NCBI GenBank assembly: GCA_905250075.1
Contig: CAJNOP010000015.1
Coordinates: 1,051,149-1,115,148 of the forward strand
From: Rotaria sp. Silwood1
Lineage: Eukaryota; Rotifera; Eurotatoria; Philodinida; Philodinidae
DNA length: 64,000 nucleotides
Reading direction: 5' to 3'
Shown here: positions 1-11,723 of the stretch, one piece after another
Numbering within the stretch: the first letter of the stretch is position 1
Layout of the letters: each line of letters opens with the position of its first letter
Translations under genes and position numbers: made by a program
Notes under the pieces: generated by a model
The model's input: the letters and a program-made list of their open reading frames with translations, nothing else
What the model was told of the DNA's origin: nothing
Database searches by the model: none

Positions 1-380
1 ATCTATATTCTATGCCAATTGGCATGACACTAAATGAAGGTTAGACATTTCTTAATCTAGAATGTAAATAGTAGTAGTCAATCTAATTTTTCGAAAGAAA
101 ATTTACTAGCTTAGAAAACATCGATTCTTTAGACTTCCGTAGTTGTTAGAAAAAAAAACGCATACAAGTAGAAGGAAATTCTCTCATTATTACATTATAT
201 TTTTGACTTCGAAAGATTTTATCTTTAATATTTTGGTCAAATGTCTTCTCCTGAACGAAAATTATGGTAATAAACATCAATATACAAAAACAGGAAATCA
301 TTGATCTTAGTTTTAATACTGTCTCTTGTCTTTCTCAATTGTCCTATTTATTTCTTTTTTTTTTTCATTTTTATTTTTAG

Positions 381-3300
381 TCTGACTTTGAATCATCAAG
401 TTGTGGTGATGATGAAAGTCATGCTGGTGATCTTTCTCATATATCAGCTATTCCACCACAATTAAGTATATCTATTTTCTTCTGATCTATTTATTTAAAT
501 TTCAATATATTATTTTTTCTTTATAGAACCACCTGAAATTAAATGGCGTCGATCATCATTACCAGCCTTTGCACCAGATACGTCAAATATTGGTTTATGG
601 AATATAATGCGGAAAGCAATAGGAAAAGATTTATCTCGTGTAGCAATGCCAGTGATATTAAATGAACCATTAGGATTATTACAAAAATTATGTGAAGAAA
701 TGGAATATTCAGATTTATTGGATCGTGCATCACAAACCGATGATATTTATTTACGTCTTGTTTATATTGCTGCATTTATTGTATCAACATATTCATCTAA
801 TTATTATCGAACTGGACGAAAAAATTTTAATCCTTTATTAGGTGAAACATATGAATGTATACGAGAAGATAAAGGATGGAAATTTATTGCTGAACAAGTA
901 AAATTTTTTGTTACGGAATTTCTTATAGAAAGGACTCTGTCAGATAAAATGACAATCCTTCATTTGAAAAGTTACTTATACCATTTTGTCAAACACATTG
1001 TCATGCATCGAATACCATATAAGAAATTTCTTTTTCATCAAGTTTTTATGTGATGAAAAATCATGTATGTCAGTTAACGGATTTTTATGGCCAAATATGT
1101 TTCAAAACCAATCTATATCAAATTTTATTCAAAACTATTTCAATGAAGTTTTGTCTATTCTTCAATCGTATATATCTAATAATACTCACATAGGTTTCTA
1201 CGTAACGCAAAACCTTAGTAGTTTTTGTTGCTATGGTGTGTTAAATTCTCCGATACTGTTCCAGAAGGCAAAGGCGATCAATTGTGCAACTTTCTTAGAA
1301 ATTATGTGCTAGCAAACTCTCGAAATATATCAATTGATTATGTTATGAATTATTGTGCATCATGGTCAAATTTGCCAATAAATACCTACACAAAGGTCAA
1401 TGCTTCGATTTCGCAGAACGGAAAAGTATATGATCTGTCTGATAAACAATTTTTTCATAAGAAATTTTCTACCTAGTAGTAAGAAGTTGATCATATTCTT
1501 TTATCTGACACATATGGATCTTTTGAAAACAGCAAAAAAAAACGTATTTGCTGTAGAACTCCTGAAAGGAAGCTACAAGAATGCACTATCACCAAGATCT
1601 GTTTTTATTTTATTTTATTCCTTAAGAGTTCAAATTCTGGTATATTTGGATGTGATTAGAATATGGAGCTCTATTAGATTCAATATATGTTTGGTCTCCT
1701 ATGAGCATGAAAATTTTTGCATATCCTTGTAGTCCTCTAGAGAAACATTTTTTTACCGTTTTTCGAAAGATCTATATTTGTCAAATCATATGACATGATG
1801 AGGCTATCACGAAAAGATAAAAATTTTTCTTTCAAAAAGTATTCATCACAAGAAACGCTTATACTTTTCTGTTCTATGGAATCGAATAAGTGATCGATTA
1901 AACCGTGATACGCAACAATTCAGAGGATAAGCAATTGTTGTACATAACCAGTTTGATAGCATACAATTGCTGAAAAAGTTGTATGACTGATCGCCTTTGA
2001 CTTCGGAAGCAGTATCGAAGAATTTAAGACATCATTAAAGTCAAAAATTAGAGAAGCTACTAAGGATGTGGATTATAAATAAAGCTATTGTAAATATCAT
2101 TAGATATACACCATTGAAATACAGTAATTTTAAACACAATTTGATATTGGTTAGTTTGAAGACACATTGAGCTCTAATATTTGGTCAGATTATTCACCAT
2201 TGTCATAACATTCCTTAACTAGTATATGGTTTTTCACAACATATAAGCTTAATGGGAAAGCAAGTTCTTATATACTATTTGATGCGTCATGAGTTATTCT
2301 ATAAAACGACATAAATAACTTTTTTAGATGAAGGATAGCCATCTTATTTGACAGAGTTCTTTAATTGTTTTTCCACTATGTTTAGGTTAGTCATCATCCA
2401 CCAATTACTGTTTGTACTTGTATTTCACCAAATTTTCTATTTTCTCAAAGTAAGAAAATGAAACCAATAGAAATTCTATATGAATAAATTTTTTTTTCAG
2501 AATTACAAGCAACAGTAAAATTTTGGGGTAAATCAATGGGTAAATATTTTCTTTTAAACTCTACAAATAATTTGAAAATTTTTCTTTAATTTAGAAATAC
2601 TTCCTGATTCACTTAATACATTAATATTGTCAAAATATAATGAAATAATCACATGGAATAAATGTACAATGTGTATACATAATGTTCTTTCACCAGAACG
2701 ATGGATTGATCATTATGGTGATGTTATTGTCGAAAGTTCATCTGGTAGTAAAGCTCGAATTAGTTTTATACAGGTTTTATTTTTGTTTTATTTAATAAAA
2801 AACAACAAGGCAAAAAGAAAATTATTTCTATTTAAAACAATTCTAGAGTGATTATCGTACACGTTTAAATAATGTAGCTGGTGATATTGTAGATGCTACA
2901 GGAAAAGTAGTACATAAAATATTTGGTCATTGGCATGAGAATGTTTTCTGTGGAAATGATCAAACAGCTAAATGTATTTGGCGACAAAGTATGTAATATG
3001 ATAAATGATTATCATAGATAGAGCGCAAAATCTGTTAACTTATAGAACACATAATGGAATTTGCTTGTTAATAAACAAACATAGGCGAGATTAGTATCTT
3101 TTAGTTCTAATGTAAAGGAAAAAAACCAAAACAGTCTTATTTATAATTACTTAACCTCATTTTTGATTCGATTACCATATAACTAAATGGTTTGAGTCTA
3201 GGCATATACTAATGGTAAAAGCATTTATATAACATAAATATTCAGTTATTTTCATAAGGTACATTGATCGAAATTTTGCTTCTGAATAAATACATTCCTG

Positions 3301-4687
3301 TAACTCATAAATAGATGTAATGATTCTTGGAATATTCGGCAAGTTTCAAACGAAAAGTATGTTTTTTTATTGAGATATCAAATTTTCAACTAATAGTTGC
3401 TTGCCATTGAGAGAAAAACAGCAGATTTCAAAATTGAAATTTCTGCTGTTTCCACTTCATTTGTTACGGACATATCACAGAAATCGAGTTTATTTGATCT
3501 TGATAAAGGAACACTCTTTTATGCTTGAAGTTTCAGGACATGTCAAGAGTCATTAGACCTATCTATAGCGTAGGTTTAAGGTCAACAATTCTGTACAACG
3601 ATCACAATTCGGCTCTAGAAGTCTGTCGACACGAAATCTTTTTGACTTTTTTCAATTTTATCGTGATTCATTTGTGGGTCTAATGTAAGCTAAACCGATA
3701 TTGTTGAGTGGCTATATCGTTCGACTCGTACCCACAAAGTGCTGTATGCACACGTGGTCACCACTAGTCATCGAATGATCCTAGGCAAGTTACTAACGAC
3801 TATTAATCTCTGATCGCCCATTTGCTGGGATGTTAACTGCATTGTAACATACAGTTGTTTTTGTCGTTAGGAGGAAGTTATTGAGTGTATTTGTGGTGCT
3901 CAAACAATTGAGCGAAAGAACTTCGTTTTACCACAACCTTCTGGCCATAGTTACAGCTGTTCATAATTATAGGAAATATATTGAGCTAATAAATCTGCCG
4001 TTTGACAGTAACTCATACCGGAAGGTAGTTAACATACAGGAGTATTTTTCCTTCCTTTCAATAATGAGTTCGAATAGTGGGTTACAGTTGCTCTAATTTT
4101 CTAAACAACTATGCAATATGAGAGTGAGACGAGATAACATCATGCCTAATCTTCAGGAATTTTTAATTGATATTGATAACTTTGCATACATGTCCAATCC
4201 GTTTTAAAAGTAATGTTTGAAATTGCTTGTCTAGTTCAATTAAATCATTGTTTTTTTTTTCATGTAAAATATTTTAAAATTTTTTCTAGGTGCTGTACCA
4301 GAAAATTCGAAACAGTACTATGGTTTTACTCGGTTTGCTATAGAATTGAATGAACTTGATGATGATCTTCGAAAGCAACTACCACCAACAGATACACGTT
4401 TTCGACCTGATCAACGGTTCGTTGATTTGTTGTTTTTTGTTCTAATCTAACTTTGATTATTTTTTTATATTAGTTTACTCGAAGCTGGACAGGTTGAAAA
4501 AGCTGAAAAAGAAAAAGCTCGTATAGAACAAGCTCAACGAAAACGTTCTGCCAATGGTCTATCTCCTAAATGGTTTAAACGTGACGGTGATTCATTTGTC
4601 CTTATTCGTGATGAAGATTTACAACATAATTACTGGAAAAAACGTGAAGAAAATTGGACTGGTGTCGAATTTATTGAACTATGGTAG
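381..4687 (+). CDS. Oxysterol-binding protein-related protein (ORP), 3' part; 5' end outside window
   Basis: C-terminal lipid-exchange (ORD) domain of an OSBP-related protein, which moves sterol or phosphoinositide between membranes at contact sites. Visible exons: 381-465, 527-897, 2386-2449, 2501-2539, 2595-2773, 2847-2988, 4290-4416, 4474-4687; all junctions are GT/AG and keep frame. Diagnostic motifs: KWRRSSLP, NPLLGETYE near the end of exon 2, and the family signature EQVSHHPP, split by the 898-2385 intron after EQ. Later exons give WIDHYGDV, KCIWRQ, YYGFTRFAIELNELD, LPPTDTRFRPDQR and a Lys/Glu-rich helix, ending with TAG. Exon 1 here starts after an acceptor and encodes an acidic Ser-rich linker, so any PH domain, ankyrin repeats or FFAT motif lie to the left. 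The introns at 898-2385 and 2989-4289 are unusually long and carry inverted repeats. Family assignment is firm; the ORP subtype is not. Confidence 0.93.
898..2385 (+). repeat. Long inverted repeat filling an ORP intron (foldback-like)
   Basis: A 1488-nt intron whose two halves are imperfect reverse complements: about 925-1480 pairs with about 1800-2365, with a loop at about 1480-1800. Examples: GGACTCTGTCAGATAAAATG at 932 matches the reverse complement of 2340-2360. The stretch around 1250-1315 (GGCAAAGGCGATC then GCAAACT) matches the reverse complement of 1945-2020. By eye the arms are about 70-75% identical over about 550 nt. The intron ends GTAAAA...TTTAG are intact. No coding domain is recognised. 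A foldback-type transposable element is one explanation; a structured intron is another. Confidence 0.8.
3250..3620 (+). repeat. Inverted repeat centred on a tight hairpin in the second long ORP intron
   Basis: Inside the 2989-4289 intron, a hairpin at 3416-3451 has arms AAACAGCAGA/TCTGCTGTTT with a 2-nt bulge. It is flanked by weaker complementary arms, about 3250-3416 against 3451-3620; for example TAATGATTCTTG at about 3317 against the reverse complement of CAAGAGTCATTA at about 3545. Arm identity is about 60-70% by eye. Confidence 0.6.
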
Positions 4688-7600
4688 ATAGAAATGAAAT
4701 ATGATCGTGCAATTATAATCTTCTTTTCTTTTTCTTGCTTTGTTTACTAGTCATTTTGTTTTCTTTTGTTTTTTTTATATCTGATAGAATGACACGAAGT
4801 ATATTGAAATGGATTTGGGAAAAAAATAATAAGAAATATTCATTGATGTGCAAATTAATAACGTCCTTTAATTTTCTCTTGATGTAATATCTCACCTTTT
4901 TTTCTTGATTTGTTTTTTTGTTTGTTTTTCTCAAACTATTATCTGCTATACTTGTTTTTAATCACTAAGACTCACGAGTAAGTCATACAGTGCAAAAAAG
5001 TTAAATGAAGAACAAAATACAAAGGACTATTGAATTGACATATTTTTGATTATTATCCTTAAAACTTATTATCGATATTTACAAAAACAAAAACTCATTT
5101 TTTTTTAATGAAGAAAATATATCTTTACAATTTATCCATCCGGTTCATTAAAAAATAACGAATGCTTTTGTTATATTCAATAGTTTTACTGCTAACGAGA
5201 TAAAAGTTTTGAATTCAAATATGTATGAACGTATATCGAACTCTATAACCTATGACACGAAACTTCTTTTTTTTTTCCATGAAAGGGTTAGTTTAACACG
5301 CAATCAGTGTGGATTAAAAGAAAAAAAAAAAGCTTCAAACATTATTCTATAGATGAGTGTTTTCATAAAAAAGACGTTTTTTTTACACTGAACTAAAGAA
5401 GTCTCATTGACTTACTTAACAAAAAAACTGAAGATTTTACGGTCAATTAATTGTGATACTATAATTTATGACTAAAATAGAAATTGTTTTCTTATTAAAA
5501 CAAAAACGTGATTTCTTTAAAAAAAAAATAGAATTTAATTGTGAGAAGATGCTTAGTTATGGTGAAATAGACTGTGGATATGATTTTATTTGGCTTCATA
5601 TCTGAATATGTTATATCAAGTTGAATAGTTTCTAGAAATATACAATTGATGATTATCGTTTTTTAACAATACAGTTATAAGTAAATATGACAGAAAAAAA
5701 TACATTAGTATTATTAAATTTTAATTATTTCATATGGAATCTAATCGATAGATTCATAATCAAAGGATAGAATAAACTCAGTGAATATTTCTACTAAATA
5801 AAAGAAATATATCGTTAATACATTGTTTTCATGATCATGCTGTGCAATCAAATAATCTTTCAATCAATTATATTAATGAAATTAATTTAGATTGTTATAA
5901 ATTTTTACCGCGTATATATTAAATCAAAAAAGTTCTTTTTTACTTGAATTCATATTTGAACTTAATAACCGCACCCTTCACAATTTAGTTTTTTTTTCAA
6001 TCGTAAATACTATTATATTCTATTTATAAATATTATTTTCATATGTAAAACAAGTTTCTTTTATCCATACTTAAATATCACAACACAATATTATATTCAA
6101 GTAATGCTACTTGTGTTTTATCATAATGAATAAAATTCGTTCTTATATATTGCTTTACTAAAGTTCATGTTCATAAAATAGATTGACTAAAAGAATAAGT
6201 AATGTCTAAATACAAAATACTTTCTATTGTCATATAAATTTTAATTTCAAAAACTACTTCTGTAGAACTATTAGTATTACATAAAGAAAGTAGAGCGCAA
6301 ACCCTTTTCTTTTAGCTAGGATAATACATGCAAAAAGAAAAAACTTGATGCGAAACATGTCACAAGCGTCGTAAAAAAAAAGAAAAACTGTCAGTCTAGA
6401 TCGAGTAACGAGGGTAGTCGGGTTGCTTAGTGGCGTTCTTCCTTCTGTTTTTTCATCATTTTGCTTTTCTTCTTTCTTGCATATTTTTCATTCTCATTAT
6501 TATTTTGTATCCATTCAATTCAAAAAAAATAACATTGACTAAAAACAAACTTCATTTACAACACTGGGTAAATAGTATTCCAGCTTCCGAATCTTATTTT
6601 TTTTCTTTTGCTTCTTCATGTAACGATCAAAGACATATGATTGGCATCGATGATATTATTATGATAGAATGAAAATTTAAGTTTTTGTTTTTGTCAACAC
6701 TGATAACAAGTATTTTTAAAGTATCAAGACACAGTGTGAGATAAAACAAAATGATTGAAATATACAGTCAGTACATAAGAAGAAGAAAACACACCTATCA
6801 GAGTAGTCCATCATAAATTTCATTGTTAATTATAGATGGAAATTAAACCTTGTTGACTGTTAGCTTAGAAATATAAATCTGTCAGGGGTATAGAATAATT
6901 TCTTATTTTTGAAATCAAGCTACTTGTCTTGTCATAACAAAAATAATTGCATCGGAATTCTTGTTGTTATGTAAATTTTCTTAACAGGTATATGTAGAGC
7001 TGTTCATATAGACATTTTTCAATTAAATACGACAGCATCATTATGATCAAATTTATATTAATGTAAAATAAATCTTTGAGTTTACTCAATAAATTTTCAA
7101 TGTTACTTATTTGAGGTATGTACTAATTTTCAAAATTATATCTAAAAACATTGCATTCAGTATTATTAGCAAGATATATGGAAAATATCATATTTAGCTA
7201 AGCAAGAAACAAAGGAAAACTCAAGCACAATAGCAACATTGTCAGTTAGAAATAAGTTACGGTTCATTACACACGATAGTTATGCTCATTTGTCGTCCGA
7301 AAGAAAGTGTTTTTGTGCATTACGCTTTCCTATACCTTCTTCTCTTTGTCATTCGTTTCACGCTTAACATCTTTCCATTCATGTGTATATGAGCTTATGA
7401 TAGCAGTCACAATGAATCACGATGATGCCGATTATCATATATTTTCTGTTCTTTTTTTTTCTCAGTTTTTCTTCTTTTTTTTAATGTCTTGTAGCTGTTG
7501 AAAAGAAGGCGAGAAAACGATAACAGGTATGCGTGCATAAGAGCTTTGAGAAAAAAGACAAACTATAGCAAAAAATGTCATACTCATACTATGACTTAGA

Positions 7601-8705
7601 TGTTTTTAATCATTGATACAACTACGCAATTTATACTTATTCTTTTTTTTCCAATCATCCAGAACGATGGTTCTTTTCTTTTACTATTTCATGCTTTTTT
7701 TTAATATTTGTTTTAGTCATTTTTAAAATTTTCCTTCGCTAAGCTGCTGTCATAATGTCTATTATATTCAAACATTGACTAATTCTAAGTCTTAAAAAAA
7801 ACCAAGAGAACCTTTAAGCATTTTCTGCTTCTTCTTTTCTATTGTATTTGCTAACGCTAACATAAATGCGTAAAGGAAAGTGATTTTTTTCTATACAGGA
7901 AACAATTTTTTTTTCTTTAGCATTGGCATCTGCACATAGTTAGTAACAGTAGATTATTTGTTTTACAGGAACTATCGTTATCAACCATATAGATAAAAAG
8001 TATAGAAAAGCGTGCATGATTTCAATTATTTATTATAAATAAGAAAAAAAAAATAACCTAGTCGACTTCTAATGAATCCTATTCACTTGAATACAAACAA
8101 ATTTCTGAATTATTTTATTAAATAACTATGTTAGTTTATGCTATTCGTTTTTCTTTTTCTTTTCTTTTCTCACATTATTATTTTTTATTCAATCTGGTGT
8201 CTCAAACATACTGAAATACATAACGCCAGTATGTTTTTCGTTTTTTTTTCTTCACATACTTATTCGGACATGTGACTTTATAACAGAAAAGTATGTTGTC
8301 TTTCAATTACATCTTATCATAAATGTAAAAGGGACATATCTTTCCGCGTATATGTATATATATATTTAACTTTATTTAATATTATGCTGTTCTATATTAG
8401 TTTATTCATATTGACAGAAAAAATACATACATACTAAGAGTTATTAATTATGTATAGATACAGGTTGTACAAGACCATGGCAATAAAAAGAGAGGTACAG
8501 GAATCCAATGACGTCAATCAAAAATAAATACGTCAGTTGATTGATGTAAAAATGGACAAGAAAAAAAAAGTACGATTGTGTGTCGGGCATACATTTTTCT
8601 TTTACGTTTTCAATTTCAGTAGCTTTCTAATGCATCTATGAAATTTTTCTGTTTTTATTTTTTTATTTTTAAGATTGACTATTTCCCTCAGTGAATGGTC
8701 TATTT
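4688..8705. other. AT-rich intergenic region, no gene recognised
   Basis: About 4 kb between the ORP stop codon and the EF-hand gene. It holds poly-A/T runs, and its short open frames are low-complexity and dominated by Phe, Lys and Ile. I see no conserved motif, tRNA or clear repeat. Its last 200 bp probably contain the promoter of the EF-hand gene. Confidence 0.6.
8509..8536. promoter_or_regulatory. Two CRE-like sites upstream of the EF-hand gene
   Basis: A full palindromic CRE, TGACGTCA, lies at 8509-8516, and a second TACGTCA half-type site at 8530-8536, about 170-200 bp before the ATG at 8706. CREB/ATF factors bind this motif. Two copies 14 bp apart in AT-rich DNA are unlikely to be noise, but function is inferred only. 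Confidence 0.4.
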
Positions 8706-10497
8706 ATGGGTGGAAATATCAGTTCGGCGACGCTGGACGACGCCACATTGGCTATGATTAAACGTAAAACAAGAATGAAATCTTCTGAAATTACAAACTG
8801 GTTTAATGAACTCAAGGTACAAATTATAGAAATTTCTGTGGTGTTATTTATTTAATTACAATATGTTTCTTTTTCTTGTTTATATTGAATAGAATAATTT
8901 TCCGATTTCTTTCTGATGAAAATCGAAAGAATGCAAAGAAATTCATAGAATATTAAGCGTAAGAGTCTCGTTAACCCTTTGACTATGATGTTTTGGCAAG
9001 GATGACATAAATTGTCGGTATGCTTGTAGCAGTCTGGAATCGAGTATATGCATCAAAGGAGAACAGCGAATTACGTTAAGCTTCAGTCCATACGATAACA
9101 TTTTGACAGTTGCCAAGTCCAATAGAGTTGCCAGAAATCTTCGCTTAGCTCCATATATAATCCTATGGTTTCATATTATAATATAGATCTAATAAAAGTG
9201 AACAGATGCTCTTCTGTAAGATTATAGCTGCAGTAGTAATCGTAACTATCTATAATTGTATGTTATTTTACGGATTTTTGTTAGATTTCACAAAGCTTTA
9301 AAATGCTTGTGTCGAAAGAAAGCCTATATGCATTCTTCTTGACTTCTGTCTTTTACATTTGATAGACATGTACAGAGATATCATATAATGATATCGTGAC
9401 ATTAAAAGCACAAAGGAATTAGAGAGTATTTTATAATCGAAGAAAACAAGAAGATTGTAAAAGTTACAATTTGCATGAAAGCATAGCACGTATAGATACG
9501 AGTCCCGCAATCAAACAGTTAATGTAGTTTGTTGGTATAGATAAACAAATACTGCTGCATCTGGTGCAACATTTTCTTTCTTTAATAGATCGCTATCAAT
9601 ATGACAATAAAAAGAAATTTAAAAAAAACCAAAACTTTATACATTTCTGTAGTGTTTTTTCTTATAAATTGAACAAAGAAAAAAAAACAGATACTATTCA
9701 TGCATCTTTTCAATAGACACAAATAATCTTCATAATCTTCTAATAAATTCTATGAGAGTTGTCTTGTCATTAGTGCATAATGAAGTCTTGTACGATAAAA
9801 ATAATAATAAATTCTTATGGTTTTATTATATCATTTAGACACGATGCCCAAATGGTAAAATGACAAAAAAAGATATGTTAAAATGTTATAAAGATCTAAG
9901 TACATGTGACATAGATAAAGTTGAACATGTTGTTACTGCTATATATCAAGCTTTTGATACAGATAAGGATGGTAAAGTTGGTACGAAAATAATAGTTTTT
10001 TTTTAATTATTTCTATATTCTGAAATGCATTTCTATGTAAATAGATTTTAAAGAATTTGCTATTGGATTTTTATTAACAACAAAAGGTACAATAGAAGAA
10101 AAACTTGATTATACGTTTCAACTTTATGGTATGAAATATTCATACGAATATCGAAAGAAAACAAAACAAAACCAATTACTTTTATTTGTTTGTTTGTTTT
10201 TCTAGATATAGACAAAGATGGTTATATTGATCAGTCTGAGATAGATATTATGGCTAAGGTATTCAAAAATTGAAATTATTTAAAAGAAAAACAAAAGGTT
10301 GTTTTCTATTCATTTAATTTTAGTATGTTTTAAGAATGTTAGGTGGTAATGGTAATGATTTTCAATCAGTGGAATTGCTCAAACATTTCATTGCTTCATG
10401 TCATTGTAATGAACAAGGTCTTATAACAAAAGAAAATTTTATCCAAGCTTTATCGAAAAATGAATTACTTCGACAACTTTTATCTCCTTTTACTTAA
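8706..10497 (+). CDS. Neuronal calcium sensor-type EF-hand protein
   Basis: Five exons: 8706-8816, 9839-9980, 10045-10128, 10206-10258, 10324-10497. They join in frame to 187 residues, the usual length of the NCS/recoverin/KChIP group, whose members are Ca2+ switches on membranes. The N-terminus MGGNISS is a typical N-myristoylation signal. The first EF-hand is degenerate with the family's Cys-Pro-x-Gly (RCPNGKMTK). EF2 (DTDKDGKVDFKE) and EF3 (DIDKDGYIDQSE) have full Ca2+ ligands and a terminal Glu. The fourth (SCHCNEQGLITKE) lacks acidic residues at positions 1 and 3 and probably binds poorly. I chose the ATG at 8706 because it gives the myristoylation motif. Intron 1 is 1022 nt; the others are 65-77 nt. 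NCS superfamily is secure; the exact orthologue (NCS-1, KChIP or another) is not. Confidence 0.88.
9165..9610 (+). repeat. Imperfect inverted repeat inside intron 1 of the EF-hand gene
   Basis: Centred on the near-palindrome GATATCAT/ATGATATC at 9376-9394. Outward, TCATATTATAATATAGATCTA at about 9170 pairs with the reverse complement of the stretch at about 9580-9605. TATCTATAATTGTATGTTAT at about 9248 pairs with the complement of about 9475-9500. Identity is about 60-65% by eye, so it is old or only partly real. Confidence 0.5.
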
Positions 10498-11723
10498 AAT
10501 CATTCATCTTGTTAAAGTTGTCAATGCAAAAAAAGAAGCATCAAAAGCTTCATTTTGCTCTATCCACTTCCCAATGGTTGTAAAACTTTCGGTTGATTTT
10601 ATTTTATTTTTCATTTTAATTGTCATGTGTATTTTTATTTTACAAAAGACAGTGATAAAAACAAGAAAAACAAAAGAATCTAGGAATGAAACAAAAAATC
10701 AAACGTTAGATTCTAATGTCTTATTTTATTAGTAATATATTCGATGATAAATAATTAGCACCTATTCGAAAGGATAATAGCGATGTATATGACATGAATA
10801 TATATCACTGAAAATCAACTTCTCATAGAAATGTCTATATTGAAAAAAAAAATCATTTGATCAACTTAATATTATACTTTCTTTTTTTTCTTTTTGTTGA
10901 GCAAGATTTATTTTGCCATTGGAAATTGGATATCATTCAGTTTATTTTATAATAATAGCCTTGCTATGGTAGATATTTTTTCTGCCTCAAGTGAAATTAA
11001 CTAGAGTATAGATTTATTTTGTGATAGATGAAAGAAAGATAAAAAGAAAATCATTTCCTGACACGTTAGAATAAACAGATACTTCGCACTTTTATTCAAT
11101 TATGTGTAATTATATAAACAGAAACATAGATACGAAAGTCAACATCGTAATTTATAAAACTATAAATGAAATAAATTTTAACAGATAACACTTTCTTATT
11201 GTATTAGATAAACTTCAGTGCTTTTTCAAAACACTTCTTATGTCTATTTCGTTACTTAGAAGAATTTTTCTTTTACTATTATAACCTTTTGATCAATTTC
11301 AGACATCGTGTTATCGTTACTTCTGTGTTATTTGTCTGCAATAATCGATGCACGTAGTGTTCGTCACTATATTATACTACTAGAAAAAATGTTTTATCAA
11401 CATCATTATAGATACACTGGTATTCACAGACGAGCATAAAAATATTAGCATTGAATATAAAACCGACTATATAGCTGTTATCTAATTAATATTTATTAAG
11501 ACATTCATAAAACAATAATTAATAAGGAGAATCTATGATTATCATTATAAAAATAAAGGTTTGAAATACAGTAGATATACGTAAAATTCGAGTATCTACA
11601 GACAGATTTATGGTTTGATAGATTATTCATCAAGTTTTGTTTTATTTTTAAACAAAAAAAAAAAAAACTGAGATTTTGTAGTTTAAAAAATTCTACAAAA
11701 CTTTTCACAAAAAAAATAATATT
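10498..11723. other. Convergent intergenic spacer, nothing recognised
   Basis: The 3' flanks of the EF-hand gene (+) and the ARL13-like gene (-) meet here. The spacer is AT-rich and has poly-A-signal-like AATAAA strings on both strands. The open frame at 10460-10732 overlaps the end of the EF-hand gene in another frame and has low complexity. Confidence 0.5.

Noticed and set aside
986-1732. Three overlapping plus-strand open frames inside the ORP intron
   Set aside because: They fall in the arms and loop of the inverted repeat, have no recognisable domain and are not mirrored in the other arm.
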